Shown: piece by piece, positions 31,856 to 41,799 of the stretch
Layout of the letters: every line of letters begins with the position of its first letter
Position numbering within the stretch: position 1 is the stretch's first letter
Assembly (NCBI RefSeq): GCF_003352165.1
Contig: NZ_CP029176.1
Coordinates: 3,603,501-3,667,500 of the forward strand
Direction of reading: 5' to 3'
Source of the DNA: Acidibrevibacterium fodinaquatile
Lineage (GTDB): Bacteria > Pseudomonadota > Alphaproteobacteria > Acetobacterales > Acetobacteraceae
DNA: 64,000 nucleotides
Made by a program: the position numbers and the translations under genes
The notes under the pieces: model-generated
The model's input: the letters and a program-made list of their open reading frames with translations, nothing else
What the model was told of the DNA's origin: nothing
Databases searched by the model: none

Positions 31856-32911
31856 ATGCCGCCCGTCATTCCCCGCAGGCTTGGTCGCTTTGCGCTCGAC
31901 ATGGTGCTGTGGCTCGCGCTTTTCAGTGTTCTTTCCTTTGCCCCAGCGCGGGCGGCGGGCTCGGGCTCGCCGACCCTGGATGCGGTGCGCGCCCGCGGTG
32001 TGCTCGTCTGCGGCGTTGCCGGCAACGCCGCCGGCTTTTCGCTCCCCGATAGCCAAGGCGTGATGCAGGGGATCGACGCCGAGGGATGCCGCGCTATCGC
32101 CGCCGCCGTGCTCGGTGATCAACACAAGGTGAAATTCGTCCCGACCACCACCGAAAACCGCTTCACCGCCCTGCAATCGGGCGAGATCGACGTCTTGGTG
32201 CGCGAAACCACCTGGACCCTCGGGCGCGAGGCGAGCCTCGGTCTCGAATTCGGGGTCATCAATTTCTATGATGGCACTGGCTTCATGGTGAAAAAATCCT
32301 CGGGCGTGACCTCGGCCCGTGATCTCGACGGCGCCACCATCTGCGTCGAGCCGGGCACCTCGACCGAGCTTGCGATCGCCGATTATTTCCGCGTCAACAA
32401 CATGAAATACACGCCCGTCGAGATCCAGGATCTCCAGGAAATCCACAATGCCTTCCTCTCTGGGCGGTGTGATGCCTATTCCACCGACAGTTCGGCGCTT
32501 GCCGGATTTCGCTTCACGCAAGGCGCGCACGCCGATGATTTCCTCCTCCTCCCCGAGTTGATCAGCAAGGAGCCGCTCGGCCCGATGGTGCGCAAGGGCG
32601 ATGACAAATGGTTCGACATCATACGCTGGGTGTCATTTGCGCAAATCACCGGCGAGGAATATGGCGTGTCTTCGCGCAACGTCGATAGTTTCGCGAACAC
32701 CACCAATCCCGATATCCGTCGCCTGCTCGGGCTCGAAGGGGGCCTCGGCAAAGCCCTCGGCCTCGATGATAAATGGGCCTATGATATCCTGAAGCAGGTT
32801 GGCAATACCGGCGAAGTCTGGAACCGGACGATGGCGCCGCTCGGTCTGCCGCGGGGATTGAACGGGCTTTGGAATCGCGGCGGGTTGCTGTTCGCGCCAC
32901 CAATCCGCTGA
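31856..32911 (+). CDS. aapJ: General L-amino acid ABC transporter, periplasmic binding protein
   Basis: A 351-residue binding protein with an N-terminal signal (LALFSVLSFAPARAAG). Typical AapJ/BztA blocks are TLDAVRARGVLVCGV, TTENRFTALQSGEIDVLVRE, GATICVEPGTSTELAIADYF and VRKGDDKWFDIIRW. It captures L-amino acids in the periplasm for the permeases encoded next. ATG 31856 has GAGGTG five bases upstream, so it is preferred over ATG 31844. It is the first gene of the aapJQMP operon. Confidence 0.93.
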   Translation: MPPVIPRRLGRFALDMVLWLALFSVLSFAPARAAGSGSPTLDAVRARGVLVCGVAGNAAGFSLPDSQGVMQGIDAEGCRAIAAAVLGDQHKVKFVPTTTENRFTALQSGEIDVLVRETTWTLGREASLGLEFGVINFYDGTGFMVKKSSGVTSARDLDGATICVEPGTSTELAIADYFRVNNMKYTPVEIQDLQEIHNAFLSGRCDAYSTDSSALAGFRFTQGAHADDFLLLPELISKEPLGPMVRKGDDKWFDIIRWVSFAQITGEEYGVSSRNVDSFANTTNPDIRRLLGLEGGLGKALGLDDKWAYDILKQVGNTGEVWNRTMAPLGLPRGLNGLWNRGGLLFAPPIR

Positions 32912-32916
32912 CCAAA

Positions 32917-34062
32917 ATGCGCCGCCCGCCTTTCCGCATGCCGTCGCTTCGTTGGCAGGCGTTGGGATGGCAGGCGCTGGCGTTGGCCGCGGTCGCGCTG
33001 GTGATTGCGGCGTTCACGAAAAACGCGAGCCAGCACCTCGCCGCCCGCCATATCGCGACCGGATTCGGTTTTCTCCGGGAGGCAGCCCCGATCCCGATCG
33101 GCGAATCCTTGCTGTCCTACACGCCCTCGGTCAGCAGCTATGGCCGTGCGATCGTCATCGGCATTCTCAATACTTTGAAAGTCTCGATCCCGGGCTGTCT
33201 GCTCGCAACCTTGCTCGGCACCCTGATCGGGATCGCGCGGCTTTCGCCGATCCCACTGCTTGCGCGGCTTGCGGCGCTCTATGTCGAGACCTTGCGTGAC
33301 TTGCCGCTCTTGCTGCAATTGCTGTTTTGGTATGGCGTGTTTCAAACTTTGCCGGCGCCGCGCCAATCCCTTAAGCCGCTCCCTGGGATATTCCTCTCCA
33401 ATCGGGGCCTCCGTCTTCCCGCTCTCGTCTGGCAAAGCGGGTTCGGCGGGATTTTGCTCGCGGCCTTTGCCGGGCTCGTGCTCGCCGTCATACTCGCCCG
33501 CCGGACCGCCCTTAGCCCGCATCCGGCGCGTAGGTTCGCCGCCTTTCTTCCCATTCCGCTACTCCCTGCCTTGGCCTTCGCCATCTTGCGTCCGGCCGTT
33601 GTCATCGAATGGCCAGCGCTGCATGGCTTTAATTTCCAGGGCGGCATGATGGTCAGCCCGGAATATGCCGCCCTCGCGACAGGCCTCGTGCTCTATACGG
33701 CGAGCTATGTCGCGGAAATCGTCCGCGGTGGCTTGATATCGGTTGCGCGCGGCCAATGGGAGGCCGGGGCGGCGCTCGGGCTTTCGCGCGCCGCGGTGCT
33801 GCGTCTGATCGTTTTGCCGCAGGCACTCCGCCTCATCATTCCGCCGATGACCAGCCAATATCTCAACCTCGTCAAGAATTCCTCGCTCGCCGTCGCGATC
33901 GGCTATCAGGATCTGGTTTCGATCGCCGATACCGCGCTCAACCAGACCGGCCAAGCGATCGAGGGCATTGGCCTCATCATGGCGGTCTATCTCACCATCA
34001 GCCTCGGCATCAGCCTTGCGATGAATCTCTACAACGCGCGGCTTGCGCGGCGGACACGCTGA
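32917..34062 (+). CDS. aapQ: General L-amino acid ABC transporter permease AapQ
   Basis: A 381-residue membrane protein with multiple hydrophobic spans. The binding-protein-dependent permease motif EAGAALGLSRAAVLRLIVLP (EAA loop) is followed by QALRLIIPPMTSQYLNLVKN. ATG 32917 follows the aapJ stop by five bases; a longer frame from 32869 overlaps aapJ. It pairs with AapM as the membrane channel, as in Rhizobium Aap and Rhodobacter Bzt systems, whose binding protein and order match. Its stop overlaps the aapM start in a TGATG junction. Confidence 0.92.
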   Translation: MRRPPFRMPSLRWQALGWQALALAAVALVIAAFTKNASQHLAARHIATGFGFLREAAPIPIGESLLSYTPSVSSYGRAIVIGILNTLKVSIPGCLLATLLGTLIGIARLSPIPLLARLAALYVETLRDLPLLLQLLFWYGVFQTLPAPRQSLKPLPGIFLSNRGLRLPALVWQSGFGGILLAAFAGLVLAVILARRTALSPHPARRFAAFLPIPLLPALAFAILRPAVVIEWPALHGFNFQGGMMVSPEYAALATGLVLYTASYVAEIVRGGLISVARGQWEAGAALGLSRAAVLRLIVLPQALRLIIPPMTSQYLNLVKNSSLAVAIGYQDLVSIADTALNQTGQAIEGIGLIMAVYLTISLGISLAMNLYNARLARRTR

Positions 34063-35123
34063 TGGCGCGCCGTCTCATCTCGCCGCTCGTGACCCTCGTG
34101 CTGGCGCTCGTTCTTGCTGACATAGCCTGGCATTTTTTCTCCTGGGCGGTGCTGCATGCAATCTGGCGCCTGCCCACAAACGCCGCTCAGGCGCCCGATA
34201 CCGATCTCTGCCGCGCCGCGATCGGCCATGGCGCCTGCTGGGCGGTGATCGGCGAGAAATACCGTTTCATCTTGTTCGGGTTTTACCCGTACGGCGAGCA
34301 ATGGCGGCCGGCGCTCGCCATCGTCTGTTTCGTCGCGTTGTTCGGGGTTTCCCTGATGCCACGATTCTGGCGGCCGTCGCTGATTTTGCTGTGGATCGCG
34401 CTGCTGTCCGTGGTCGGCGTTCTGATGTGGGGTGGGGTGTTCGGCCTTGCCTTCGTCGCCGCCGATCAATGGGGCGGGCTGCCGATCACGCTCATTCTTG
34501 CAACGTTTGGCCTTGCCGCTGCATTTCCGCTCGCCGTTCTGGTCGCGCTGGCGCGGCGTGCCGAGGGGCTGCCGGTGATCCGCCTGCTCGCGGTGGCTTA
34601 TGTCGAGCTGGTCCGCGGCGTCCCCTTGATCAGCCTCCTTTTCATGGCGAGCGTGATGCTGCCATTGTTTTTGCCAACCGGATGGGACATCGACAAGCTG
34701 CTACGCGCTCAGCTCGCCTTCGTGCTCTTCGCCGGCGCCTATCTCGCCGAGGTCGTGCGCGCCGGCCTGGCCGCCCTGCCGCGCGGTCAATACGAAGCCG
34801 CCGCGGCGCTCGGCCTCTCTTATTGGCAGCAGACGCGCCTGGTCGTGCTGCCGCAGGCGCTGCGCCAGGTTATTCCGATGCTGGTCAACACCTTTATCGG
34901 ATTCTTCAAGGATACGTCTCTGGTTTTGATTATCGGCATTTTCGATCTGATGACCACCGGCCGCACCGCGACCCTCGAGCCCGCCTGGCAGGGGTTTGGC
35001 AATGAGGTCTATCTGCTGCTCGCCGCGATCTATTTCGGATTTTGCTTCACCATGGCGCGTATCAGCCGCACGCTCGAGCGCCGCCTCGCAACACCGCATC
35101 ACGAGATCGAGGAGCCGGCATGA
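34062..35123 (+). CDS. aapM: General L-amino acid ABC transporter permease AapM
   Basis: A 353-residue permease. The N-terminal membrane span is followed by a polar insert ([20 protein letters not shown]), as in AapM proteins. The EAA loop is [20 protein letters not shown] and is followed by [20 protein letters not shown]. The ATG overlaps the aapQ stop, and its stop overlaps the aapP start, so the transporter genes are translationally linked. Frames beginning earlier run antiphase through aapQ and are not used. Confidence 0.92.
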   Translation: MARRLISPLVTLVLALVLADIAWHFFSWAVLHAIWRLPTNAAQAPDTDLCRAAIGHGACWAVIGEKYRFILFGFYPYGEQWRPALAIVCFVALFGVSLMPRFWRPSLILLWIALLSVVGVLMWGGVFGLAFVAADQWGGLPITLILATFGLAAAFPLAVLVALARRAEGLPVIRLLAVAYVELVRGVPLISLLFMASVMLPLFLPTGWDIDKLLRAQLAFVLFAGAYLAEVVRAGLAALPRGQYEAAAALGLSYWQQTRLVVLPQALRQVIPMLVNTFIGFFKDTSLVLIIGIFDLMTTGRTATLEPAWQGFGNEVYLLLAAIYFGFCFTMARISRTLERRLATPHHEIEEPA

Positions 35124-35881
35124 GCCCTTCTGCCACCGCCGCCGCGCCCGCCATCCTCATGGAGGCGGTAGAAAAATGGTATGGCCGCACGCATGTGCTG
35201 CGCGGCATTTCACTCGCCGTCGCCGCCGGCGAGCGGATCGTCATTTGCGGCCCTTCGGGCTCGGGCAAATCGACCCTGATCCGCTGCATCAATCGTCTCG
35301 AACGCCATGAGAAAGGCCGCATCCTCGTCGAAGGGCGGGAAATCTCCGATGAGCCCCGCACCCTCGCCCTGATCCGGCGCGAGGTCGGCATGGTATTCCA
35401 GTCTTTCAATCTCTTTCCTCACCTCACTGTGCTCGAGAATTGCACCCTGGCCCCGATCCGCGTACGTGGCCTCGCGCGCGCCGAGGCCGAAGCCCGCGCC
35501 ATGGAATATCTGACGCGCGTGCGCATTCCCGAGCAGGCGCGTAAATATCCGCCCCAGCTCTCCGGCGGCCAGCAGCAACGCGTCGCCATCGCCCGCGCGC
35601 TCTGCATGCAGCCGAAAATCATGCTGTTCGATGAGCCGACTTCAGCCCTCGATCCCGAAATGGTTCGCGAAGTGCTCGACGTCATGATCGAACTCGCCGA
35701 AAGCGGCATGACCATGCTGTGCGTCACCCATGAAATGGGGTTTGCCCGCCGCGTCGCCGACCGCATCCTGTTCATGGACCAGGGCGAGATCGTCGAGAGC
35801 GGCGCACCCGCGGAGATTTTCGATCGTCCGCGATCGGAGCGGCTGCGGATTTTTCTCGATCAGATTCTGCATCAGACCTGA
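35120..35881 (+). CDS. aapP: General L-amino acid ABC transporter ATP-binding protein
   Basis: A 253-residue ABC ATPase. Walker A is GPSGSGKST, the Q loop lies in [16 protein letters not shown], the signature is [15 protein letters not shown], Walker B is [13 protein letters not shown] and the H loop is CVTHEMGFA. This is the polar amino acid (GlnQ/AapP) subfamily. ATG 35120 overlaps the aapM stop. It completes the aapJQMP set and powers uptake. The start within aapM was decided by the ATGA overlap. Confidence 0.95.
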   Translation: MSPSATAAAPAILMEAVEKWYGRTHVLRGISLAVAAGERIVICGPSGSGKSTLIRCINRLERHEKGRILVEGREISDEPRTLALIRREVGMVFQSFNLFPHLTVLENCTLAPIRVRGLARAEAEARAMEYLTRVRIPEQARKYPPQLSGGQQQRVAIARALCMQPKIMLFDEPTSALDPEMVREVLDVMIELAESGMTMLCVTHEMGFARRVADRILFMDQGEIVESGAPAEIFDRPRSERLRIFLDQILHQT

Positions 35882-35897
35882 GTTTTTCGGCTCCTGA

Positions 35898-35911
35898 TTG
35901 ATCTGGATCAT
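35898..35911. promoter_or_regulatory. FNR/FixK-type box upstream of the Crp/Fnr gene
   Basis: TTGATctggATCAT fits the FNR consensus TTGAT-N4-ATCAA with one mismatch. It lies 36 bases before ATG 35947 and 17 bases after the aapP stop. It could mediate autoregulation of the following regulator or control by another oxygen-sensing family member. Confidence 0.6.
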
Positions 35912-35946
35912 GGCGCGGCGGCGCGGCTGGCCTTTAGCGTCGCAGC

Positions 35947-36696
35947 ATGGCAAAAATCGTATTCATGAAGGATCGTCAGCCAGCGGCGCAGCCGGCCGAG
36001 CGCCCGATGGTGCGCGGGGTTAGCCTGCGCGGCGGGGCGAGCGGCGGCCCGGTCCCGCTCCTCGATGCCGCTGAGCGCGAGGCGCTGGCCGCCATCGGCA
36101 CGGTCGTCCGTTTTCCGCGTGGTGCCATCCTCCACGACGAGGGCGAAAAAATCTCGGCGATTTTCAACATCACGGAAGGGGTCGTAAAAACCTACCGGAT
36201 GACCGAGGATGGCCGGCGCCATGTCCTCGCTTTCCTGTTTCCTGGCGATCTCGTCGGTCTTTATGCGGAGCATCGCTATCTCAACACCGCCGAAGCGGTG
36301 AACACGGTCACCGCCTATCGTCTGCCGATCGCGGCGTTGGAGAAGCTTCTCGAGCGCGACCCGGCGCTCAATTTGGCGTTTCTGAGCAAGGCTTGCCATG
36401 ATCTCCGCCAGACCCAGCGCCACGAAATCATGCTCGCGCGTCGCGAAGCGCGCCAGCGTTTGCTGATGTTTCTCGACATGCTGGCGCCGCAAGCGAGCGC
36501 CATCGCCGGCAACCCGCAGGGGGCGATCCTCTCGCTGCCGATGCGGCGGGTGGAGATCGCCGATTATCTCGGGCTGTCCGCCGAAGCCGTCAGCCGCGGC
36601 TTGCACGCGCTGGTGCGCGAGGGGAAACTCCGTCTGCATGGGCTGCACCAGATCGAAGTGCTCGATCGCGGCGACCTTGCGGCGCTGACCGGCTGA
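35947..36696 (+). CDS. Crp/Fnr family transcriptional regulator
   Basis: A 249-residue regulator with an N-terminal cyclic-nucleotide-binding-type beta barrel (FPRGAILHDEGEKISAIFNI, FPGDLVGLYAEHRY) and a C-terminal helix-turn-helix (RRVEIADYLGLSAEAVSRGL). The N-terminal Cys cluster that binds 4Fe-4S in FNR is absent, so it is nearer the FixK-like or nitrogen-oxide-sensing types than true FNR. Glu and Ser of the recognition helix (SAEAVSRGL) match the FNR DNA-reading pattern E-x-x-S-R, which agrees with the FNR-like box upstream. Direct targets are unknown. Confidence 0.9.
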   Translation: MAKIVFMKDRQPAAQPAERPMVRGVSLRGGASGGPVPLLDAAEREALAAIGTVVRFPRGAILHDEGEKISAIFNITEGVVKTYRMTEDGRRHVLAFLFPGDLVGLYAEHRYLNTAEAVNTVTAYRLPIAALEKLLERDPALNLAFLSKACHDLRQTQRHEIMLARREARQRLLMFLDMLAPQASAIAGNPQGAILSLPMRRVEIADYLGLSAEAVSRGLHALVREGKLRLHGLHQIEVLDRGDLAALTG

Positions 36697-37188
36697 TCAG
36701 CGCCGTGGCGCCTCGTCGCGCCGTTTCGGCCCGTAATCGCGCAGCACCTCGACCATCTGCCCCTCTCGCGCCGCCATCGCCGCCACCGGATACAGCCCGA
36801 CCCGATGGCCGGGACGGTAGAGGCTTTCGAACGCCTCACCCCCCGGCGCGAGTTCGTGCCCCGGCTCGGCCATGGCCAGCCCGAGCGAACGCGGCCCAGG
36901 CGCCGTCGCGAGCCGGCCGACCCGCAGGCGATAATCGCTGAAAATCTCCCACCGTCCCCGCATTTGCGCCGCTTGGTGATCGCCCTGTTCGCGCCAGGTG
37001 ATGAGCGCTGCCTCCGTCTCCCAGAACGACAGCGACAACAGCCAGCCCGGCCGCGCCAGCGCCGCAAAGCGCTCGACCGAGCGGAAGCCGGCGATCCCCT
37101 CGAGCACCCCGCGCAGCGACGCCGCCAGCGCGAGATAGGTCTCCTGCTGTCCCGGGGCCGGCAGCACTTCGAAAATCACCACGAACAT
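36697..37188 (-). CDS. Antibiotic biosynthesis monooxygenase (ABM) fold protein
   Basis: A 163-residue protein whose first half is a dimeric alpha-beta barrel: MFVVIFEVLPAPGQQETYLA, GFRSVERFAAL and the typical LLSLSFWETEAALITWR, then HQAAQMRGR. The second half has GHELAPGGEAFESLY and YPVAAMAAREGQ, possibly a degenerate second unit. Such proteins act as cofactor-free monooxygenases or stress proteins. Its stop is directly adjacent to the stop of the Crp/Fnr gene on the other strand. It is divergent from the efflux operon and shares the control region with it. Confidence 0.8.
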   Translation of the reverse strand: MFVVIFEVLPAPGQQETYLALAASLRGVLEGIAGFRSVERFAALARPGWLLSLSFWETEAALITWREQGDHQAAQMRGRWEIFSDYRLRVGRLATAPGPRSLGLAMAEPGHELAPGGEAFESLYRPGHRVGLYPVAAMAAREGQMVEVLRDYGPKRRDEAPRR

Positions 37189-37297
37189 GGCGCCTCCTTT
37201 GTTACATTACGACACATGAACGAGACGCACCCGCAATCCCGCCATGATAATGTGCCGTCGTTGACTCGCAAAAGCTTGCCGGTTAGCAGAGCCCGAT

Positions 37298-37314
37298 GAC
37301 CGAACCGTTCGGTC
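37298..37314. promoter_or_regulatory. Palindromic operator, TetR/AcrR-like, ahead of the RND operon
   Basis: GACCGAA-CCG-TTCGGTC is a perfect 7-bp inverted repeat. It lies 109 bases before the efflux adaptor start and 110 bases before the divergent monooxygenase-fold gene. The size and symmetry suit a TetR-type repressor, but no such gene is in the window. Confidence 0.5.
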
Positions 37315-37422
37315 GTATTGCTTCCCCCAGCGACGGCGAAATCTTGGCATGCCTCGCATGAGGGACATGTTAGAAGCGCTGATGCCACGCTTTACCCGGG
37401 ATCGATAGAACAGACCGCGACC

Positions 37423-38691
37423 ATGGACCAAAATCTCAGCGAAACCGAGACCAAAGCGGACCAGACGCGCGCCGACGCCCCCCGGCGGGTCGCGCCCGAC
37501 ATCGCCCCGCACGAGCCGATCACGCGCCCCCCGGCGACGCGGCGCCGGCTGCGGCGCGGGCTTGTTCTGGCGCTTTTTCTGTTGGCCGTCGGGCTTGGCG
37601 CGTGGTGGAAACTCGGGCCCGGCGCGGCCCATCACGCCGCCCCCCGCCCCGCCGGCCCGCTCGCTCAGCCGGTGCGCGAGGCCACGGCGATCGCCGGTGA
37701 TTTCCCGGTCGAGCTCGTCGAACTCGGCACCGTAACCCCGGTTTATACGGTCACGGTCATTTCGCAGATCGCCGGCTATTTGATGGATGTCGAGTTCAAG
37801 GAGGGCGACATCGTCCAGCAGGGCCAGGAGATCGCGCTCGTCGATCCTCGCCCCTACCAGGTGCTGCTCGAACAATATGAAGGCCAGCTCGCCGCTGATC
37901 AGGCGACGCTCGGCCAAGCGCGCATGGATCTCGAACGCTATCACACCCTCAACCGGCAGGATTCGATCGCCCGACAGACCTATGAAGATCAGGTCTTCGT
38001 AGTGAAACAATATGAAGGCAAGGTGAAGCTCGATCAGGCGCAAATCGACAACGCCAAGCTCGATCTGATTTATTGTCACATCGTCGCCCCGATCACCGGG
38101 CGGATCGGGCTTCGCCTCGTCGATCCCGGCAATTTCGTCCAGCCGAGCAGCGCGACCGGCATCGCGGTGATCGCGCAAGTGCAGCCCATCACTGTCATCT
38201 TCACTCTGCCCGAGGATAATGTGCCGGCGGTGCTCAGCGAACTCAAAAAACAGGGCAAGCTCAAGGTCGCCGCCTTCGACCGCAGCGATAGCACCCATCT
38301 CGCCGATGGCACCGTCTATGCCATCGACAGCGAGATCAATACCTCGACCGGCATGGTCAATCTCCGCGCGATGTTCGACAACAAGAACGAGGAACTCTTC
38401 GCCAATCAGTTCGTCAACGCCCATCTTCTCGTCAACACCCTCCATGGCGCGACCATCGTGCCGCATGCCGCGGTGCTCACCGGGATGCCGGGCAACTATG
38501 TCTATGTCATCAACCCGGATGACACGGTCAGCGCCCGCACCGTCACCATCGGCCCCGCGAACAAGGACGAAACCGTGATCACCTCTGGCCTGAAGCCGGG
38601 CGAGCATGTCGTCGTGGATGGCGCGGATCGGCTGCGCGACGGCAGCAAGGTGAAAATCATCGCGCCGCCCACCGCGTCCCCCGCGCCCTGA
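37423..38691 (+). CDS. mdtA: RND efflux periplasmic adaptor (MdtA-like)
   Basis: A 422-residue membrane fusion protein. Residues about 45-65 form the membrane anchor (RGLVLALFLLAVGLGAWW). Then come a lipoyl-type hairpin entry (TVISQIAGYLMDVEFKEGDI), a coiled coil (LEQYEGQLAADQATLGQA) and the barrel (APITGRIGLRLVDPGNFVQ). It links the inner-membrane pumps to the outer-membrane channel. ATG 37423 gives the anchor its usual position. It is first in an operon with two RND pumps and a NodT-type channel, like E. coli mdtABC with an added outer-membrane factor. Confidence 0.9.
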   Translation: MDQNLSETETKADQTRADAPRRVAPDIAPHEPITRPPATRRRLRRGLVLALFLLAVGLGAWWKLGPGAAHHAAPRPAGPLAQPVREATAIAGDFPVELVELGTVTPVYTVTVISQIAGYLMDVEFKEGDIVQQGQEIALVDPRPYQVLLEQYEGQLAADQATLGQARMDLERYHTLNRQDSIARQTYEDQVFVVKQYEGKVKLDQAQIDNAKLDLIYCHIVAPITGRIGLRLVDPGNFVQPSSATGIAVIAQVQPITVIFTLPEDNVPAVLSELKKQGKLKVAAFDRSDSTHLADGTVYAIDSEINTSTGMVNLRAMFDNKNEELFANQFVNAHLLVNTLHGATIVPHAAVLTGMPGNYVYVINPDDTVSARTVTIGPANKDETVITSGLKPGEHVVVDGADRLRDGSKVKIIAPPTASPAP

Positions 38692-38709
38692 GATCCCGGG
38701 TCCGCTCCG

Positions 38710-41700
38710 GTGAATCCCTCACGCCTCTTCATCCTGCGTCCGGTCGCGACAACGCTGTTGATGATCGCGATCATGCTCGCCGGTCTGGTTGCTTTCGGCT
38801 TCTTGCCGGTCTCGGCGCTGCCCGAGGTCGATTACCCGACCATCGAGGTGCAAACCTTCTATCCCGGCGCCAGCCCCGAGGTGATGACCACCTCGGTCAC
38901 CGCGCCGCTCGAGGAGCAGCTCGGCCAGATGCCGGGGCTCAATCAGATGCTCTCGGTCAACTCCGCCGGCGCCTCGATGATCACCCTGCAGTTCAATCTG
39001 TCGCTCGGCCTCGATATCGCTGAGGAGGAAGTGCAGGCGGCGATCAACGCCGCGAATAATCTTCTGCCCGCCGATCTCCCGGCGCCGCCGATCTATGCCA
39101 AGGTCAACCCGGCCGACGCGCCCATCCTTACGCTTGCGCTGACCTCGAAAACCCTGCCGCTGATCAAGCTCGAGGATCTCGCCGAAACCAGGCTCGCGCA
39201 GAAGCTTTCGGAAGTGTCTGGTGTCGGCCTTGTCACCATCGGCGGTGGCCATCGCCCGGCGGTCAGGGTGCAGATCAACCCGGTGGCGATGGCCGGCTAC
39301 GGTCTTAATATCGACGATCTTCGCACCACCATCACCAATATCAACATCAACCTCGCCAAAGGCGGGTTTGACGGCCCGGCCCGTGCCAGCACGATCAATG
39401 CCAACGACCAGTTGACGACCGCCGAGGACTATCGGCACGCCGTGGTCGCCTATCGCGCTGGCGCACCGGTTTATCTCTCGGACATCGCAACCGTGATCGA
39501 TGGCGCGGAAAACGACAAACTCGCCGCCTGGATGAACCGCGAGCCGGCGATCGTGCTCAATATCCAGCGCCAGCCCGGCGCCAATGTCATCGCCACCGTC
39601 AATCGCGTCAAAGCGCTGCTCCCCGATCTCAAAATGACCCTGCCGGCTGCGGTCGATATCGCCGTTCTTGCGGACCGCACGACCAGCATCCGCGCCTCGG
39701 TCCGTGATGTCGAGGTGGAGCTCGCGCTCGCCGTCGTCCTGGTCGTTTTGGTGATCTATGTGTTTCTCCAAAGCGTGGCGGCAACCGTGATCCCGAGTCT
39801 CGCGGTGCCGCTCTCGCTGGTCGGCACTTTCGGGTTCATGTATCTTGCCGGCTTCAGTCTCGATAATCTCTCGCTGATGTCGCTCACTATCGCGACGGGT
39901 TTCGTCGTCGACGACGCCATCGTGATGATCGAAAATGTCTCGCGTTTCATCGAAGCCGGTGAGACGCCACTGGCGGCGGCGCTCAAGGGATCGCAGCAGA
40001 TCGGCTTTACCATCGTCTCGCTCACCGTCTCGCTGATCGCGGTCTTGATCCCGCTTTTATTCATGGGCGATGTCGTCGGGCGGTTGTTTCATGAGTTCGC
40101 GATCACACTCGCGGTTACGATCATCATCTCCGCTTTCGTCTCGCTCACGCTCGTGCCGATGCTGTGCAATCGCCTGCTCCGCAGGCGCCCGGAAACGAGC
40201 GGCAAGGACGGCGGGTTTTTTGCCACGTTGCAGCGATTTTATGACCGCCTTCTTGGCGGCGTGCTTCGCCATCAGACCGTAACATTGCTGGTGGCACTCG
40301 CCACTCTGGCGCTCACCGCCGCGCTCTATATCTTCATTCCGAAGGGGTTTTTCCCGCTGCAAGACACAGGACTGATCCAGGGCATTTCGGAGGCGCCGGG
40401 AAATATATCGTTCTCGGCGATGGCCGCGCATCAACAGGCGCTCGCCGAGGCGATCCTGGCCGATCGTGACGTCCTGAGCCTCGCCTCGTTTATCGGCGTC
40501 GACGGCACGAACACCACCCTCAACCGCGGCCGCTTCCTGATCACGCTCCGCCCGCCGGATCAGCGGCAATTGGGGGTGCGGGATATCATCCGCCGTCTGC
40601 AGCAGGAAACGGCGAACGTCACCGGCATCACGCTCTATATGCAGCCGGCGCAAGATCTCACCATCGATAGCGCGATCAGCGCGACACAATATCAATTCGT
40701 GCTCGAAAATCCCGATCCCGCGCTGCTCTCGCTCTGGGTGCCGCGGCTGGTCGAGCGGCTCCGGCGCTCGCGCGCGCTCGCCGACGTGGTCAGCGATATG
40801 CAAAATGGCGGCCGCGCCGTGCAGGTCGAGATCGACCGCGCCACTGCTGCTCGCTTCGGTGTCACGCCGGCGACCATCGACAATGCGCTGTACGATGCTT
40901 TCGGCCAGCGCATCGTCTCCACTATTTTTACCCAATCGAACCAATATCGGGTGATCATGGAGGTCGCACCCCAAGCCCAACAATCCCTGGCCGATCTCGG
41001 CAAGATCTATCTTCCCTCGGCAACCGCGACCACCGGCGAGGTGCCGCTCTCGGCGATCGCAACGATCAGCGAGCGACCGGCGCCATTGCAGATCGATCAT
41101 CTGAGCCAGTTCCCGGCCAGTTTCATCTCCTTCAACCTCGCCGAAGGGGCCTCGCTCGGCGCGGCGGTCGGTGACATCAGAGACGCGGTCAAGGAAATTG
41201 GCCTGCCCGGGAGTTTCATGCTCCGCTTTCAGGGGGCGACGCTGGCTTTCAATGCCGCGCTCGGCAATGATCTTTTGCTGCTGCTTGCGGCGGTCATCAC
41301 GATGTATATCGTGCTCGGGGTTCTCTATGAGAGTTTCATCCATCCGGTGACGATTCTTTCCACCCTGCCGTCGGCGGGGATCGGCGCTCTCCTTGCGCTG
41401 ATGGTCGCGGGCAAGGATCTCGATGTCATCGGAATCATCGGGATCGTGCTCTTGATCGGCATCGTCAAGAAAAACGCCATCATGATGGTCGATTTCGCAT
41501 TGCAGGCCGAACGTGAGGGCGGGCTTTCGCCACGGCTCGCCATCCGCCAAGCGGCGCTGCTCCGGCTGCGTCCGATCCTGATGACCACGATGGCGGCCAT
41601 TCTCGGCGCCCTGCCCTTGATGTTCGCGCACGGCACTGGCGCTGAACTTCGCCGCCCGCTTGGTCTTGCGATCGTCGGCGGCCTGATCGTGAGCCAGGTT

Positions 41701-41799
41701 TTGACGCTGTTCACGACGCCGGTGATTTATCTCTTCTTCGACCGCCTGATCCACCCGCGCCGGGCCCGCGATCAAGCAACCCCAGAGCCGGCGCCATGA
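38710..41799 (+). CDS. mdtB: RND multidrug efflux pump subunit, MdtB-like
   Basis: A 1029-residue RND permease of the hydrophobe/amphiphile efflux class with the usual twelve membrane spans. Characteristic segments are [20 protein letters not shown] at the N-terminus, the TM4 region [20 protein letters not shown] with the proton-relay Asp pair, [13 protein letters not shown], and [20 protein letters not shown]. The GTG start at 38710 is 18 bases after the adaptor stop. It overlaps the next pump gene by four bases. Two different RND subunits in tandem suggest a heterotrimer like MdtB2-MdtC. Confidence 0.92.
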   Translation: MNPSRLFILRPVATTLLMIAIMLAGLVAFGFLPVSALPEVDYPTIEVQTFYPGASPEVMTTSVTAPLEEQLGQMPGLNQMLSVNSAGASMITLQFNLSLGLDIAEEEVQAAINAANNLLPADLPAPPIYAKVNPADAPILTLALTSKTLPLIKLEDLAETRLAQKLSEVSGVGLVTIGGGHRPAVRVQINPVAMAGYGLNIDDLRTTITNININLAKGGFDGPARASTINANDQLTTAEDYRHAVVAYRAGAPVYLSDIATVIDGAENDKLAAWMNREPAIVLNIQRQPGANVIATVNRVKALLPDLKMTLPAAVDIAVLADRTTSIRASVRDVEVELALAVVLVVLVIYVFLQSVAATVIPSLAVPLSLVGTFGFMYLAGFSLDNLSLMSLTIATGFVVDDAIVMIENVSRFIEAGETPLAAALKGSQQIGFTIVSLTVSLIAVLIPLLFMGDVVGRLFHEFAITLAVTIIISAFVSLTLVPMLCNRLLRRRPETSGKDGGFFATLQRFYDRLLGGVLRHQTVTLLVALATLALTAALYIFIPKGFFPLQDTGLIQGISEAPGNISFSAMAAHQQALAEAILADRDVLSLASFIGVDGTNTTLNRGRFLITLRPPDQRQLGVRDIIRRLQQETANVTGITLYMQPAQDLTIDSAISATQYQFVLENPDPALLSLWVPRLVERLRRSRALADVVSDMQNGGRAVQVEIDRATAARFGVTPATIDNALYDAFGQRIVSTIFTQSNQYRVIMEVAPQAQQSLADLGKIYLPSATATTGEVPLSAIATISERPAPLQIDHLSQFPASFISFNLAEGASLGAAVGDIRDAVKEIGLPGSFMLRFQGATLAFNAALGNDLLLLLAAVITMYIVLGVLYESFIHPVTILSTLPSAGIGALLALMVAGKDLDVIGIIGIVLLIGIVKKNAIMMVDFALQAEREGGLSPRLAIRQAALLRLRPILMTTMAAILGALPLMFAHGTGAELRRPLGLAIVGGLIVSQVLTLFTTPVIYLFFDRLIHPRRARDQATPEPAP

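Noticed and set aside
37216-37299. Short frame starting MNETHPQSRHD before the efflux operon
   Set aside because: Covers the control region, ends inside the palindrome and has no conserved features.
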